Shown: positions 27,138 to 36,456, counted from the first letter of the stretch. The stretch is DNA of 64,000 nucleotides from Marinomonas ostreistagni (GCF_016888445.1 NZ_JAFEKF010000001.1:1-64000), one strand, 5' to 3'. Notes: generated by a model from the sequence alone, not told the origin. Numbers and translations: made by a program.

Positions 27138-27947
27138 TCAGTAGTGATAACGTCCTTTGGGCACAATCATTGGGGTATGAGAAACAGGGTCATCAATGAT
27201 CAAGGCTTCGAGTCCAAAGACTTGTCTCACCAGATCGGCGGTAATGATCTCGCTAGGGTGCCCAGTCGCAACAATCTGCCCATCTTTCATCGCAATCAGG
27301 TAATCGGCATAGCGGCAAGCGTGGTTCAAGTCATGTAGGACTGCCACCATTGTTTGACCGTTGTCATGGTTAAGCCGTTGAAATAAATCGAGCAGTTCGA
27401 TTTGGTGTGCGATGTCTAAGTAAGTGGTGGGTTCGTCGAGTAAGAGTAAAGGTGTTTGCTGGGCCAGAGCCATCGCGACCCATACCCTTTGACGCTGTCC
27501 TCCCGACAGTTGATCGACGGGTTGGTCGGCAAAGTTCTGGGTATCTGTGGCACGTAATGCTTCATCTAAAGCTGTTTGGTCAGCGTCACTCCAAGGTTGA
27601 AACCATTTTTGGTGTGGATAGCGTCCACGAGCCACCAGGTCTATGACGCGAATGCCATCTGGCGCGGTGGCAGTTTGTGGTAATAGCCCCAATTGAGTGG
27701 CAACGGTCTTTGTCGCTTGCTGTTGAATGTCTCGGCCATTTAGTAAAACCTGGCCAGATTGCGGTACTAGCAGGCGGCTAAGAGCTCGTAATAACGTCGA
27801 TTTACCACAGGCATTTGGACCAACAATAACGCTGAATTTACCTTCTGGTATAGCCACAGATAAATCTTCAGCGATGCATTTTTCTTCATAAGCGAGTGTC
27901 ACGGATTGAGCGGCTAAAGCGATCGCGCCAGAGGATAATATGCTCAT
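27138..27947 (-). CDS. fepC: Ferric siderophore ABC transporter ATPase
   Basis: This 269-residue ATPase of the FecE/FepC group has Walker A GPNACGKST, signature LSGGQRQRVWVAMALAQ, Walker B LLLLDEPTTYLD and the switch His in LHDLNHACRYADY. It powers import of the ferric catecholate through the FepD-FepG channel. The start overlaps the fepG stop in TAATG. It is the last gene of the fepBDGC operon. Confidence 0.95.
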   Translation of the reverse strand: MSILSSGAIALAAQSVTLAYEEKCIAEDLSVAIPEGKFSVIVGPNACGKSTLLRALSRLLVPQSGQVLLNGRDIQQQATKTVATQLGLLPQTATAPDGIRVIDLVARGRYPHQKWFQPWSDADQTALDEALRATDTQNFADQPVDQLSGGQRQRVWVAMALAQQTPLLLLDEPTTYLDIAHQIELLDLFQRLNHDNGQTMVAVLHDLNHACRYADYLIAMKDGQIVATGHPSEIITADLVRQVFGLEALIIDDPVSHTPMIVPKGRYHY

Positions 27948-28936
27948 TATTTTGCCTCCCTTCGAATTAGATAAACGAGATACAAACCACCTAAGCTAAT
28001 GGTGACAAGCCCCACAGGTAGGGTGATCTGTCCCAGTGCATATTGCGCAATAAAATCAGCGCCAAGCAATAAGGCAGCCCCCATCATAGCGGCGCCAGTT
28101 AAGGTGCTTTCATGATGTGGATGCAGGCGTTTAGCAATCTGCGGCGCACTTAATGATATAAACGCAATAGGACCTGTTATAGCGGTTGGAATAGCTGTCA
28201 AACAAACCCCCACTAGCATTAACTGCAGGCGTGTGCTGTTTACTGATATGCCTAACCCTGCAGCACTGTCATCGCCCATTTCTAATAGACGCATGCGCTT
28301 TTGGCAAAGTGTCGCAGCGCCAATCAGTAGTAATAATAAAATGAGGCAAGGGAGCAGTTTTTGCCAAGTAATACCGTTGAGCGAACCTGCGCTCCATAGG
28401 GCGGCTGTCATAGCAGTATCGAGTGACACCGTCAACGTAAGCCAGAGATTGAATGCCCCTAGCATTGCACTGATTGCGATCCCGACAATGATCAAACGAA
28501 ATCCAGACAAGCCGTTACGATAGGCAAATAAGTACACCAAAATAGCCGAGCACAGCCCGCCTAAAATCGCCCCTGAAACTGTCCATACAAAGCTGGTGCC
28601 CAACAGCGCCATGGCCAGTAATACCCCCGTGTAAGCACCGACATTGAAGCCAGTGACATCTGGACTACCGAGTGGGTTTTTCACCAAAGATTGAAAAATG
28701 GCGCCACTGAGTCCTAGGGCTGCGCCAATCACCAAAGCGGCGATGATACGAGGGGCGCGCCATTGCCAAATAATGACTGACTGATAATGCGTCAGTGACT
28801 GGGTAAAAAACTGTGATAGCCCTTGTAGGTCCAATGATACTTGTTCGATCAGCAGTGATACGGTGGCCAGCAGCAACATAGAAATTGGCAGTGTCCAGCG
28901 CCAAGCATTAGGTTTCTTTAAAGCAAGGGATGTCAC
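27947..28936 (-). CDS. fepG: Ferric siderophore ABC transporter permease FepG
   Basis: This 329-residue FecCD-type permease has about nine to ten membrane segments. Family signs are WRAPRIIAALVIGAALGLSG, then FQSLVKNPLGSPDVTGFNVGA, and the C-terminal PVGLVTISLGGLYLVYLI. The frame extends far upstream inside fepD, but the GTG at 28936 overlaps the fepD stop in GTGA and gives the same length as E. coli FepG. It pairs with FepD to form the inner-membrane channel. Confidence 0.94.
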   Translation of the reverse strand: MTSLALKKPNAWRWTLPISMLLLATVSLLIEQVSLDLQGLSQFFTQSLTHYQSVIIWQWRAPRIIAALVIGAALGLSGAIFQSLVKNPLGSPDVTGFNVGAYTGVLLAMALLGTSFVWTVSGAILGGLCSAILVYLFAYRNGLSGFRLIIVGIAISAMLGAFNLWLTLTVSLDTAMTAALWSAGSLNGITWQKLLPCLILLLLLIGAATLCQKRMRLLEMGDDSAAGLGISVNSTRLQLMLVGVCLTAIPTAITGPIAFISLSAPQIAKRLHPHHESTLTGAAMMGAALLLGADFIAQYALGQITLPVGLVTISLGGLYLVYLIRREAK

Positions 28937-29964
28937 AACGAGGAAGCCTTCTTTTGACGGACAAGGTAAATCAGAATAGGGGCACCGATGAAGGCAGTAA
29001 CGACCGATACGCGTAATTCTGAGGTGAGGATGATGCGTCCGATCATATCGGCCCACAGCAACAAAATAGGAGTTAGCACACAGCAAAATGGCACGATCCA
29101 ACGTTGGTCAGGTCCAACCATCCAGCGCGCCACATGGGGCATCATTAGGCTGACAAAACCGATAGGACCAGCAGCTGCGGTGGCAGCACCGCATAGAAGA
29201 GTGATGATGGCCAAGCCAATGAGCTGGGCATAGAGCATGCGAATCCCCAGGCTGGTCGCGAGGGCTTCACCTAAGTTCAATGCATTCAATGAAGGGGTCA
29301 GGGCAAAGGCCGCGGCACAGCCGATTAAGACAAGTGGCGCAATAAACATAGGAATATCCAGATTGCGGATGTCTAAACTGCCTGCAACCCAAAAGCGAAT
29401 AATATCGAATGCGGCCGGGTTAAACAGAGTGAGACCTGAACTGATGCCACTGAGTACTGCGCCAATCGCAACACCTGCTAAGGTGAGTTTTAGTGGGTCA
29501 GGACGACCAGCACGACTGCGACCTAGAATAAACACCAAGACACTGGTGCAAAAGGCACCAAGCGAAGCATAGAAGAAAAACTGAGGCATGCTAGTGGCGC
29601 CAAGAAATACGATAGCGATGGCAACAGCTAAACTCGCTCCTGAATTAACACCTAAAATCCCTGGATCCGCTAATGGATTGCGGGTAAGCGCTTGGATTAA
29701 GGCGCCGCATACCCCTAGAGCCATACCTACAAATAATCCATTCAGGGTTCGCGGTAAGCGACCTTGCCAGAGAATAGTGCTGTCTAAGCCAAGATGATGG
29801 CCTTGAAATGTTTGCACTAGAGTATTCCAGTCGATCGGTCGAGCACCAATACTGAGGCTAAGTAAACATGTCACGACCAGCGCAAGCACACTAATGCACA
29901 GCCACTTCAAACGTGTGGAACGGCGCGCTTGAGTGACATGAGCCGTGATCGCCTCAGTGTTCAT
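28933..29964 (-). CDS. fepD: Ferric siderophore ABC transporter permease FepD
   Basis: This 343-residue FecCD-type permease has the segments RLPRTLNGLFVGMALGVCGA, LIQALTRNPLADPGILGVNS and GPIGFVSLMMPHVARWMVG, which are typical of FepD/FecC. The preferred ATG at 29964 lies within the last codons of fepB (11-nt overlap), which shows translational coupling. It works with FepG and FepC. Confidence 0.94.
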   Translation of the reverse strand: MNTEAITAHVTQARRSTRLKWLCISVLALVVTCLLSLSIGARPIDWNTLVQTFQGHHLGLDSTILWQGRLPRTLNGLFVGMALGVCGALIQALTRNPLADPGILGVNSGASLAVAIAIVFLGATSMPQFFFYASLGAFCTSVLVFILGRSRAGRPDPLKLTLAGVAIGAVLSGISSGLTLFNPAAFDIIRFWVAGSLDIRNLDIPMFIAPLVLIGCAAAFALTPSLNALNLGEALATSLGIRMLYAQLIGLAIITLLCGAATAAAGPIGFVSLMMPHVARWMVGPDQRWIVPFCCVLTPILLLWADMIGRIILTSELRVSVVTAFIGAPILIYLVRQKKASSL

Positions 29965-30988
29965 TGTGCGCCACACTATCGTTTACGAAATAGTTAGCTA
30001 AACGTTCAACCAAGTTGCTTGCACTATAGTAATCCATACGGAACGTATCATTACCAACCGCATAGATTTGCTGTCCTAACACTGGCGCAGTTTCAGACAG
30101 GTAGCCATTACTCATAACTTGTTTTACTTGTTCCGATTCAGCAGAAAACAGCAGTGCAGTATGGCCAGTCACCGCATCTGGGAAGCGTTCTCCTGAGACA
30201 GTTACTATGTCACTGCGCTCCCCCATACTAATGTCTCCTTTAACAGACTCAGGTAACGGTGCCAGAGTAAACCCAAGTTCGCTGAGAATCTGCCCTTGGG
30301 CGGAAGCTTTTGTCCAAATATTGGCGCCTGTATTGTCTTTGTAATACACCATGGCTGTCGTTGGCTGAGGCGGTAAGGTTGCATTGGCTTTGAAGTACGC
30401 AACATTTTCTTCAAATGTCTTCAAGCGCTCTTTTGCTTGTTGTTCGAGCCCTAAAAAATCTCCAAACAGCGTTGTTAATGTCATCCAGTTTTTATCGTCA
30501 TAATGCACAACAATGGTTGGAGCAATGGCTTGAAGCTGTTGGTACAACGGCAGCGCGGAGTCTGCACCTGTTGCAGCAATGACGATCAAATCAGGATTCG
30601 CCGCCACGATGGCTTCAGCATTTGGTTCGGTAGTGTAAAGCGGCTTAATTCCGCGCGACTTAGCCTGTTCAGACCATTGACGAAAGAAGCCTTGAGCGTT
30701 GGCTACTTCAGTATTGGGAGTCGTGGCGCCCGAAGCGACGACAGGAGCATCCAGTGCGATCAAAGTGCCAGTTAAGGTGACGCTAGTGGAAACTATACGC
30801 TTAGGAGGACGCTCTAAAGTTACCGGTCCTTCAATGGTCATTAACGTTCGAGGCCAACCTTGGTCGGCTTTATGTACGCTATCAACGGCCAAGGTAGATG
30901 GAGCCGAATCGTCTTCTTGGCAACCACCGAGTAGGGTGCCAATCATTATTAGCATGGCTAAGCTGCCATAGCGCCAAGCATTCATCAT
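29954..30988 (-). CDS. fepB: Ferric siderophore-binding lipoprotein, FepB-like
   Basis: This protein of about 344 residues has a lipoprotein signal ending in LIMIGTLLGGC, so the mature protein should be lipid-anchored through Cys23 rather than soluble in the periplasm. The binding domain of the TroA/FepB fold begins near KRIVSTSVTLTGTLIALD and includes EAIVAANPDLIVIAA and the C-terminal FRMDYYSASNLVERLAN. It captures the ferric catecholate after outer-membrane passage and hands it to FepDG. The frame starts 13 codons earlier, but AAGGA precedes the MM at 30988. It is the first gene of its operon and faces two Fur boxes. Confidence 0.92.
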   Translation of the reverse strand: MMNAWRYGSLAMLIMIGTLLGGCQEDDSAPSTLAVDSVHKADQGWPRTLMTIEGPVTLERPPKRIVSTSVTLTGTLIALDAPVVASGATTPNTEVANAQGFFRQWSEQAKSRGIKPLYTTEPNAEAIVAANPDLIVIAATGADSALPLYQQLQAIAPTIVVHYDDKNWMTLTTLFGDFLGLEQQAKERLKTFEENVAYFKANATLPPQPTTAMVYYKDNTGANIWTKASAQGQILSELGFTLAPLPESVKGDISMGERSDIVTVSGERFPDAVTGHTALLFSAESEQVKQVMSNGYLSETAPVLGQQIYAVGNDTFRMDYYSASNLVERLANYFVNDSVAHNEH

Positions 30989-31058
30989 AGAGCTTTTCTT
31001 CCTTAATTCACGTACGAAGACCGACATAGTACCGCGATAAATTTGTTGTTAATAGAGT

Positions 31059-31078
31059 TGATAATGATTATCGATAAT
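31059..31078. promoter_or_regulatory. Fur box near fepB
   Basis: TGATAATGATTATCG (31059-31073) matches the 7-1-7 Fur motif at all but the last position; GATAATAAT follows and may extend the site. It lies about 70 bp before fepB in the fepB-entC divergent region. Confidence 0.88.
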
Positions 31079-31150
31079 AATTTTTTCTTAAGATTGACTG
31101 TTTTTTGTAAAGTTCAAAAAATTTAAAACTGTGGGGTAGATTTATGTAAA

Positions 31151-31165
31151 TGATATGCATTATCG
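31151..31165. promoter_or_regulatory. Second Fur box near entC
   Basis: TGATATGCATTATCG matches the 7-1-7 Fur motif with three mismatches and lies 55 bp before the entC start. Two boxes in this divergent region would let Fur repress both operons. Confidence 0.7.
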
Positions 31166-31219
31166 TTTGCGTTAATGGATGGCTTGCAAATCATTAATGC
31201 AATTGTTTAGGAGATTTTC

Positions 31220-32380
31220 ATGGATACGCTCATTGCGGATGAATCAGCATCTCAAGCTGCTCACGAGATAGCATCCGATTTATTTTTGTTCTATTCGGAT
31301 AGCAGCTCAGTGCGAGCGATGGGAAAGAAAGCGTTACTGACGACGCCTATTAACCATCCGAAGTTCCAACAAGATTTGCAGGCTTTGTTTCAACAAGAAA
31401 AGTTGTCTGGCGTAGAGAGGCCGATCATTGTTGGAGCCATCCCGTTTGATCTGGATCAGCCGTGTTACTTGATTGTTCCTCAATGGAATTCGACGCAAAG
31501 TGCACCCGCATTTGATGTGGCTGAGTTTAATGATAAAAGCTTCGTTAACCGTGCTCAGAGTTCACGCTATATGCCGGAGTATGAGCAATTTGTGGCTGGG
31601 GTAGATGATGCCTTAGCGCGTTTTGAAACTCGGCAATTGGATAAGGTTGTTTTATCTCGAGTGTTAGATATCGATTTTGAAAACAACCTTGATGTTGATC
31701 GATTGATGGGCAATGTCATGGCGCAAAATCCTAATGCCTTTCATTTTCGCGTGCCTCTTCAAGAGGGGGTATTACTGGGAGCAAGCCCTGAGCTGCTATT
31801 GCGCAAACAGGCCGAGAAGATTTTTTCTAATCCGTTAGCTGGGTCAGCAAAACGTTGTCAAGATTCGTATCAGGATCAGGCAACGGCCGAAGCGTTAAAG
31901 GCTTCAGATAAAGATCAGTTCGAGCATCGTCTAGTCGTTGACAGTATCCGTGAGGCTTTGCATGGATTCATAAAGCAAGATCATATCCCACGTACTCCTA
32001 GCCTTATACACACTCCCACCATGTGGCATTTATCCACTCGTATAGAAGAAGAGTTAATTGATCCTTCAACCTGCGCTTTTGAGTTAATCAAAGCACTGCA
32101 TCCAACTCCTGCCATGTGCGGATCACCTAAAGCCTCGGCTTTGTCTGCCATTCAAGCGATAGAGCCTTATCAGCGTCAGTTTTTCAGTGGTTTAGTGGGC
32201 TGGTGTGACGATGAAGGTAATGGGGAATGGGCGATTGCTATTCGTTGCGCACACGTGTCGGGTAATAAAGCTCGATTATTTGCCGGAGCAGGCATCGTGC
32301 CAGGCTCTGATCCTGATAAAGAGTGGCGTGAGACCGGTGACAAAATGCGCACTATGTTAAATGCGTTTGGTATTCAGTGA
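31220..32380 (+). CDS. entC: Isochorismate synthase EntC/DhbC
   Basis: This 386-residue enzyme converts chorismate to isochorismate, the first committed step to 2,3-dihydroxybenzoate. The chorismate-binding domain covers about residues 125-380 and shows LDKVVLSRVLD, GASPELLLRK, SNPLAGSAKR, a DKDQFEHRLVVDSIRE helix and HPTPAMCGSPK, then FAGAGIVPGSDPDKEW. The length equals E. coli EntC. AGGAG precedes the ATG. It is the first gene of entCEBA and lies beside the Fur boxes. Confidence 0.95.
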   Translation: MDTLIADESASQAAHEIASDLFLFYSDSSSVRAMGKKALLTTPINHPKFQQDLQALFQQEKLSGVERPIIVGAIPFDLDQPCYLIVPQWNSTQSAPAFDVAEFNDKSFVNRAQSSRYMPEYEQFVAGVDDALARFETRQLDKVVLSRVLDIDFENNLDVDRLMGNVMAQNPNAFHFRVPLQEGVLLGASPELLLRKQAEKIFSNPLAGSAKRCQDSYQDQATAEALKASDKDQFEHRLVVDSIREALHGFIKQDHIPRTPSLIHTPTMWHLSTRIEEELIDPSTCAFELIKALHPTPAMCGSPKASALSAIQAIEPYQRQFFSGLVGWCDDEGNGEWAIAIRCAHVSGNKARLFAGAGIVPGSDPDKEWRETGDKMRTMLNAFGIQ

Positions 32381-32387
32381 GGAATTT

Positions 32388-34034
32388 ATGAGCATAAGTT
32401 TTACCCCGTGGCCAGCAGAGTTTGCGGCGTGTTATCGCGAAAAGGGCTACTGGATTGACCGCCCTTTAACAGAATTAATTGAATTTGGTGAGCCGCAACA
32501 TGTCGCTTTGATATGTGGTGAGCGTCAATTTACCTACGATAGCCTACGTCAACAGTCAGACAATCTTGCGGCAAACCTATATCAGATGGGGCTCAGAGCG
32601 GGAGATACTGCCGTCGTGCAATTACCGAATGTGGCGGAATTTTACGTTGCCTTCTTTGCTCTATTGAAAATCGGTGTGGTGCCAGTAAATGCCTTGTTCA
32701 ACCACAACGAGCGTGAGCTTGAGTCTTATACTGAGCAAATTCAACCTCGTATTATCATCGCATCTGAACGCCATAAGCTGTTTCGGGATGATGTTTTTTA
32801 TCAGCGTTTGCAGTCGCTTGCCCCCGCTCTTGATCATCTAGTGTTACTCGAGTCTGACAGTTGGGCGCAACACAATATTACCTCGCTAGCGCATACGATT
32901 GCGACACTCCAATTTCACCGTTTTGAGCCTTCTCAAGCGCATGAAGTGGCCTTCTTTCAACTCTCCGGCGGTAGCACAGGGACACCTAAACTGATTCCTC
33001 GTACACATAATGATTACTATTTTAGTATTCGCCGTAGTGCTGAGATATGTGAGTTAAATAGCAACACACGATTTTTATGTGCTTTGCCTTGTGCACATAA
33101 CTACCCAATGAGTTCCCCTGGTGCTTTTGGGGTGTTTTGGGCAGGTGGCTGTGTGGTGATGGCGCCGAATCCTGATGCTTTGACTTGCTTTGAACTGATT
33201 GAAAAACACCAAGTAAGTATGGCCGCATTAGTGCCTCCAGCCGTTGCGCTCTGGGTGCAAGCGGCAAGCCGCTATCAAGAGCAACTTAAGACCTTAACAT
33301 TGATGCAGGTGGGTGGCGCTAAGCTCAGTGAGACAATCGCGAGGCGTATTCCCGAAGCATTAGGTTGCCAGCTACAGCAGGTGTTAGGCATGGCAGAAGG
33401 GCTCGTAAATTACACCCGTCTTGACGATGATTTGGAAACGATTATGACTACTCAGGGCCGACCAATGTGTTCCCTTGACGAAGTGAAAGTGGTCGACAGT
33501 CATGGCCAACCGGTCGCTAATGGTATCGCTGGCCAGCTAGTCACTCGTGGGCCTTATACGATACGTGGTTACTTCAATGCACCTGAGCACAATAAAAAAG
33601 CGTTTGATCAAGACGGTTTTTACCATTCAGGTGATCTTGTCACGCTGAATGATCAAGGCTACTTGACTGTGGTGGGGCGTGATAAAGACCAGATTAATCG
33701 GGGTGGTGAAAAGATTGCTGCGGAAGAAATTGAGAATCTACTACTCACTCATGAGCAAATAATGCATGGCGCATTAGTGGCCATGCCTGATGCTTTAATG
33801 GGGGAGAAAAGCTGTGCTTTCATTGTTCCGTTTAACAAACATCACACATTAAAAGGCGTCACCTTACGCAAATATCTGCGAGCTCAAGGGGTCGCCGATT
33901 ACAAAATTCCAGATCACTTCGAATTTATTGACCAACTGCCTTTAACACCTGTTGGAAAGCCAAACAAGGCGCTTCTTAGAGCGCAAATCAGCGCAACATT
34001 AAATCTAGAATCGATGACGGAGAAGTCGAAATGA
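32388..34034 (+). CDS. entE: 2,3-dihydroxybenzoate-AMP ligase EntE
   Basis: This 548-residue stand-alone adenylating enzyme activates 2,3-dihydroxybenzoate and loads it onto the aryl carrier domain of EntB. The core motif LSGGSTGTPKLIPRTHNDYY (Ser193 onward) is nearly the same as in EntE/DhbE. RGPYTIRGYF, YHSGDL and GRDKDQINRGGEKIAAEEIE mark the later A-domain motifs, and the final PVGKPNK carries the A10 Lys. An earlier GTG-type start is in frame, but GAGGA at 32378-32382 supports the ATG at 32388. It begins 7 nt after entC. Confidence 0.95.
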   Translation: MSISFTPWPAEFAACYREKGYWIDRPLTELIEFGEPQHVALICGERQFTYDSLRQQSDNLAANLYQMGLRAGDTAVVQLPNVAEFYVAFFALLKIGVVPVNALFNHNERELESYTEQIQPRIIIASERHKLFRDDVFYQRLQSLAPALDHLVLLESDSWAQHNITSLAHTIATLQFHRFEPSQAHEVAFFQLSGGSTGTPKLIPRTHNDYYFSIRRSAEICELNSNTRFLCALPCAHNYPMSSPGAFGVFWAGGCVVMAPNPDALTCFELIEKHQVSMAALVPPAVALWVQAASRYQEQLKTLTLMQVGGAKLSETIARRIPEALGCQLQQVLGMAEGLVNYTRLDDDLETIMTTQGRPMCSLDEVKVVDSHGQPVANGIAGQLVTRGPYTIRGYFNAPEHNKKAFDQDGFYHSGDLVTLNDQGYLTVVGRDKDQINRGGEKIAAEEIENLLLTHEQIMHGALVAMPDALMGEKSCAFIVPFNKHHTLKGVTLRKYLRAQGVADYKIPDHFEFIDQLPLTPVGKPNKALLRAQISATLNLESMTEKSK

Positions 34035-34921
34035 GTATCCCTCGCATTGCATCATATCCGATGCCGAGTCCTGAGCAGTTTCCTAAAAACAAAGTGAATT
34101 GGGCATTTCAGCCAGATCGAGCGGTGTTTTTGATTCATGATATGCAAGCGTATTTTTTACGTTACTACGACCAAGAGTCTGAACTTATACAGACACTAAA
34201 AAGAAATTTGGTTGCTATTAAGGCATTCTGCCAAGCGCACAATATTCCGGTGATTTATACGGCCCAGCCAAATGATCAGGCTCCCGAAGACCGAGCCTTG
34301 CTCAATGATATGTGGGGTAATGGGGTGAACGATTTCCCTGAGTTGCAGCCTGTTATCCCAGAACTTGCACCAACCGAAGCGGATACGGTATTGGTGAAGT
34401 GGCGTTATAGTGCGTTCCATCGCTCAAATTTGCAGGAACTTATGCAAAGCTGGGGACGAGATCAATTATTAATCGGCGGGGTATACGCGCACATCGGTTG
34501 TATGGTCACGGCCACGGATGCCTTTATGCGGGATATACAGGCGTTTATGGTGGGCGATGCGTTAGCTGACTTTAGTGAAGCTGAGCATATCCAAGCGCTG
34601 GTGTATACCGCTGGACGCTCGGGCTCGGTGATTGCGACACAGGACGTTTTAAATAGTGCTCAAGGTGGCGTGCAGAAAATCACTTACGCTGATCTGAAAG
34701 CACAAGTGCTTGCCCAGTTAGACGAAGAAGATGCCGCGGAATTTGCCCCAGACGAAGCATTGCTAAACTTTGGTTTAGATTCCATTCAGATCATGAACTT
34801 TGTTAGCCATTGGCGCGAACAGGGGATTGAAGTGAGCTTTGCTGAGTTAGCTCAAGCGGAAACACTCAACGATTGGTGGGCGTTGATTGAAGCGCGTCAG
34901 TCTATGGAGCTTGCTTCATGA
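34031..34921 (+). CDS. entB: Isochorismatase with aryl carrier domain, EntB
   Basis: This 296-residue bifunctional protein has an isochorismatase domain (about 1-205; FLIHDMQAYFL with the catalytic Asp, and VKWRYSAFHRS with the catalytic Lys) that converts isochorismate to 2,3-dihydro-2,3-dihydroxybenzoate, and a C-terminal aryl carrier domain (about 215-290) in which FGLDSIQIM holds the phosphopantetheine Ser251. The DHB carried there is passed to the first C domain of the NRPS. It overlaps entE by 4 nt (ATGA). Confidence 0.96.
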   Translation: MSIPRIASYPMPSPEQFPKNKVNWAFQPDRAVFLIHDMQAYFLRYYDQESELIQTLKRNLVAIKAFCQAHNIPVIYTAQPNDQAPEDRALLNDMWGNGVNDFPELQPVIPELAPTEADTVLVKWRYSAFHRSNLQELMQSWGRDQLLIGGVYAHIGCMVTATDAFMRDIQAFMVGDALADFSEAEHIQALVYTAGRSGSVIATQDVLNSAQGGVQKITYADLKAQVLAQLDEEDAAEFAPDEALLNFGLDSIQIMNFVSHWREQGIEVSFAELAQAETLNDWWALIEARQSMELAS

Positions 34922-35673
34922 ACGCATTAGATTTTACCGGTAAGCAGATTTGGGTTACCGGTGCGGCGCGTGGCATTGGGGCTGAAGTTGCACGCCAGTG
35001 CGTGGCTTTAGGGGCTTCTGTGGTGGGGTTTGATCGGACGTTTCCAGAGAGTGAGTTACCTTACCGTTGTATTGAACTTGATGTTAGTGATCAAGTTCGC
35101 GTACAACAAGTGACAAAGGAATTATTAGCTCAGTGTCCAAACGTTGATATTTTGATAAACGCGGCCGGAATTTTGCGTATGGCGTCTTTTGCAGAGACAT
35201 CTTGGCAAGACTTAAATGACTGTTTCTCTGTGAACACCGGCGGTGCTTTTAACATGATGCAGGCTCTGTTTCAGCAGTTTACAGCGCAAGGCAGTGGTGC
35301 CATTGTCAATGTAAGCTCGAATGCTGCAAAGGTACCGCGTATTAATATGGCGGCTTACTGCGCTTCAAAAGCAGCTCTGTCTGCTTTAAGCCATAGTGCT
35401 GCATTAGAGCTTTCTCAGTATGGCGTTAGATGTAATGTGGTCTGTCCTGGTTCAACTGATACCCCAATGCAACGTATGTTGTGGCAACATGATGATGCTC
35501 GAGAGCGTACTATTGCAGGTTTTCCTGAACAATATAAATTAGGTATTCCTCTAGGACGCATTGCTGAGCCAAGCGATGTCGCTCAAGCGATTTTGTTTTT
35601 TGCCAGTGATATGTCACGCCACATTACCATGCAAGATATTGTGGTTGATGGCGGTGCGACGCTAAACGCCTAG
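34918..35673 (+). CDS. entA: 2,3-dihydro-2,3-dihydroxybenzoate dehydrogenase EntA
   Basis: This 251-residue short-chain dehydrogenase oxidises 2,3-dihydro-DHB to DHB with NAD. The cofactor loop is VTGAARGIGAEV, the structural motif is NAAG, and the catalytic Ser-Tyr-Lys appear in NVSSNAAKVPRINMAAYCASK. CPGSTDTPMQRMLW is typical of EntA/DhbA. It overlaps entB by 4 nt (ATGA) and closes the entCEBA run. Confidence 0.95.
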   Translation: MNALDFTGKQIWVTGAARGIGAEVARQCVALGASVVGFDRTFPESELPYRCIELDVSDQVRVQQVTKELLAQCPNVDILINAAGILRMASFAETSWQDLNDCFSVNTGGAFNMMQALFQQFTAQGSGAIVNVSSNAAKVPRINMAAYCASKAALSALSHSAALELSQYGVRCNVVCPGSTDTPMQRMLWQHDDARERTIAGFPEQYKLGIPLGRIAEPSDVAQAILFFASDMSRHITMQDIVVDGGATLNA

Positions 35674-35682
35674 GATCATAAT

Positions 35683-35722
35683 TAAGCCAAGCCGTGTGCT
35701 TAGCTTGGCTTAGTTATTTTAT
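35683..35722 (+). terminator. Terminator-like hairpin between entA and entD
   Basis: A perfect 10-bp inverted repeat (TAAGCCAAGC / GCTTGGCTTA, 35683-35692 with 35703-35712) is followed by a weak T-rich tract. It ends about 12 bp before entD, so it may act as an attenuator. Confidence 0.65.
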
Positions 35723-35733
35723 TGCGATGTCTT

Positions 35734-36432
35734 ATGACTTTTACGACACTTACATTACCTTTTTGTAACATACCTTTAAGCATTTCACATTACGCCTTTT
35801 CTGCACTGACGTGCGCGGTCGGACAACAGCTTTTAAACGAATACATGCCAACAGATTTTTATGCTTGGAAACCAGTGCGTCGTAGCAGTTTTTTGGCCGG
35901 ACGAGCGGCGGTTAAGCAATGGCAAAAAGTGTTTGCAGAGACTTCTTTTATTGTGCCAAAGGCTGTAGACGGAAGTCCCCATTGGCCCGATGGTTGGCTA
36001 GGGAGTATTTCACACTGCACTGACGAAGCCATCGCAGTACTCTACTTTCAGAGAGAAGATATTCAACCTAAAGCGCTTCTAGGGCTGGGCGTCGATGTGG
36101 AATATTTATCGCAGGCTAAACAGTTAAAAGCCACGGAGGATCTGCTCTGCGTTGCCTCGGAGCGTTTGTTGATCCGGGATCAGGGATATGATTTGGAAAG
36201 CGAGCTACTGGTTCTTTTTTCAATAAAAGAAAGCATCTACAAAGCCATTTATCCTTCTTTAAGAAGGTTTGTCGATTTTTTAGAAGTAGAAGTGATTTTG
36301 CTTAATTCGCAAGGGCACTGGTGTGCTAGGCCTAGAGCAGCATTAGCAAAAGAGCTAGATCAAAAGTGTGAGTTGTTTGGGGTGTTTTGGCAAAAGCAGG
36401 GCAAGTGCTATTCAGTTTGTGGTTGGGTGTAG
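35734..36432 (+). CDS. entD: 4'-phosphopantetheinyl transferase EntD
   Basis: This 232-residue enzyme attaches the phosphopantetheine arm to the carrier domains of EntB and the NRPS. The magnesium-binding GVDVE (about residues 117-121) and the FSIKESIYKA segment (about 158-167) are diagnostic, and GSISHC matches the EntD substrate loop. A TTG at 35722 is in frame, but the ATG at 35734 is more likely. No clear ribosome binding site is visible, which suits low expression. It follows a terminator-like hairpin after entA. Confidence 0.92.
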   Translation: MTFTTLTLPFCNIPLSISHYAFSALTCAVGQQLLNEYMPTDFYAWKPVRRSSFLAGRAAVKQWQKVFAETSFIVPKAVDGSPHWPDGWLGSISHCTDEAIAVLYFQREDIQPKALLGLGVDVEYLSQAKQLKATEDLLCVASERLLIRDQGYDLESELLVLFSIKESIYKAIYPSLRRFVDFLEVEVILLNSQGHWCARPRAALAKELDQKCELFGVFWQKQGKCYSVCGWV

Positions 36433-36456
36433 TGCCCCAGTTTTTTCGACATGATC

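Noticed and set aside
28936-29101. Long N-terminal extension of FepG
   Set aside because: The extra 55 residues overlap fepD, lack membrane features, and the GTG at 28936 gives the normal length and a GTGA overlap.
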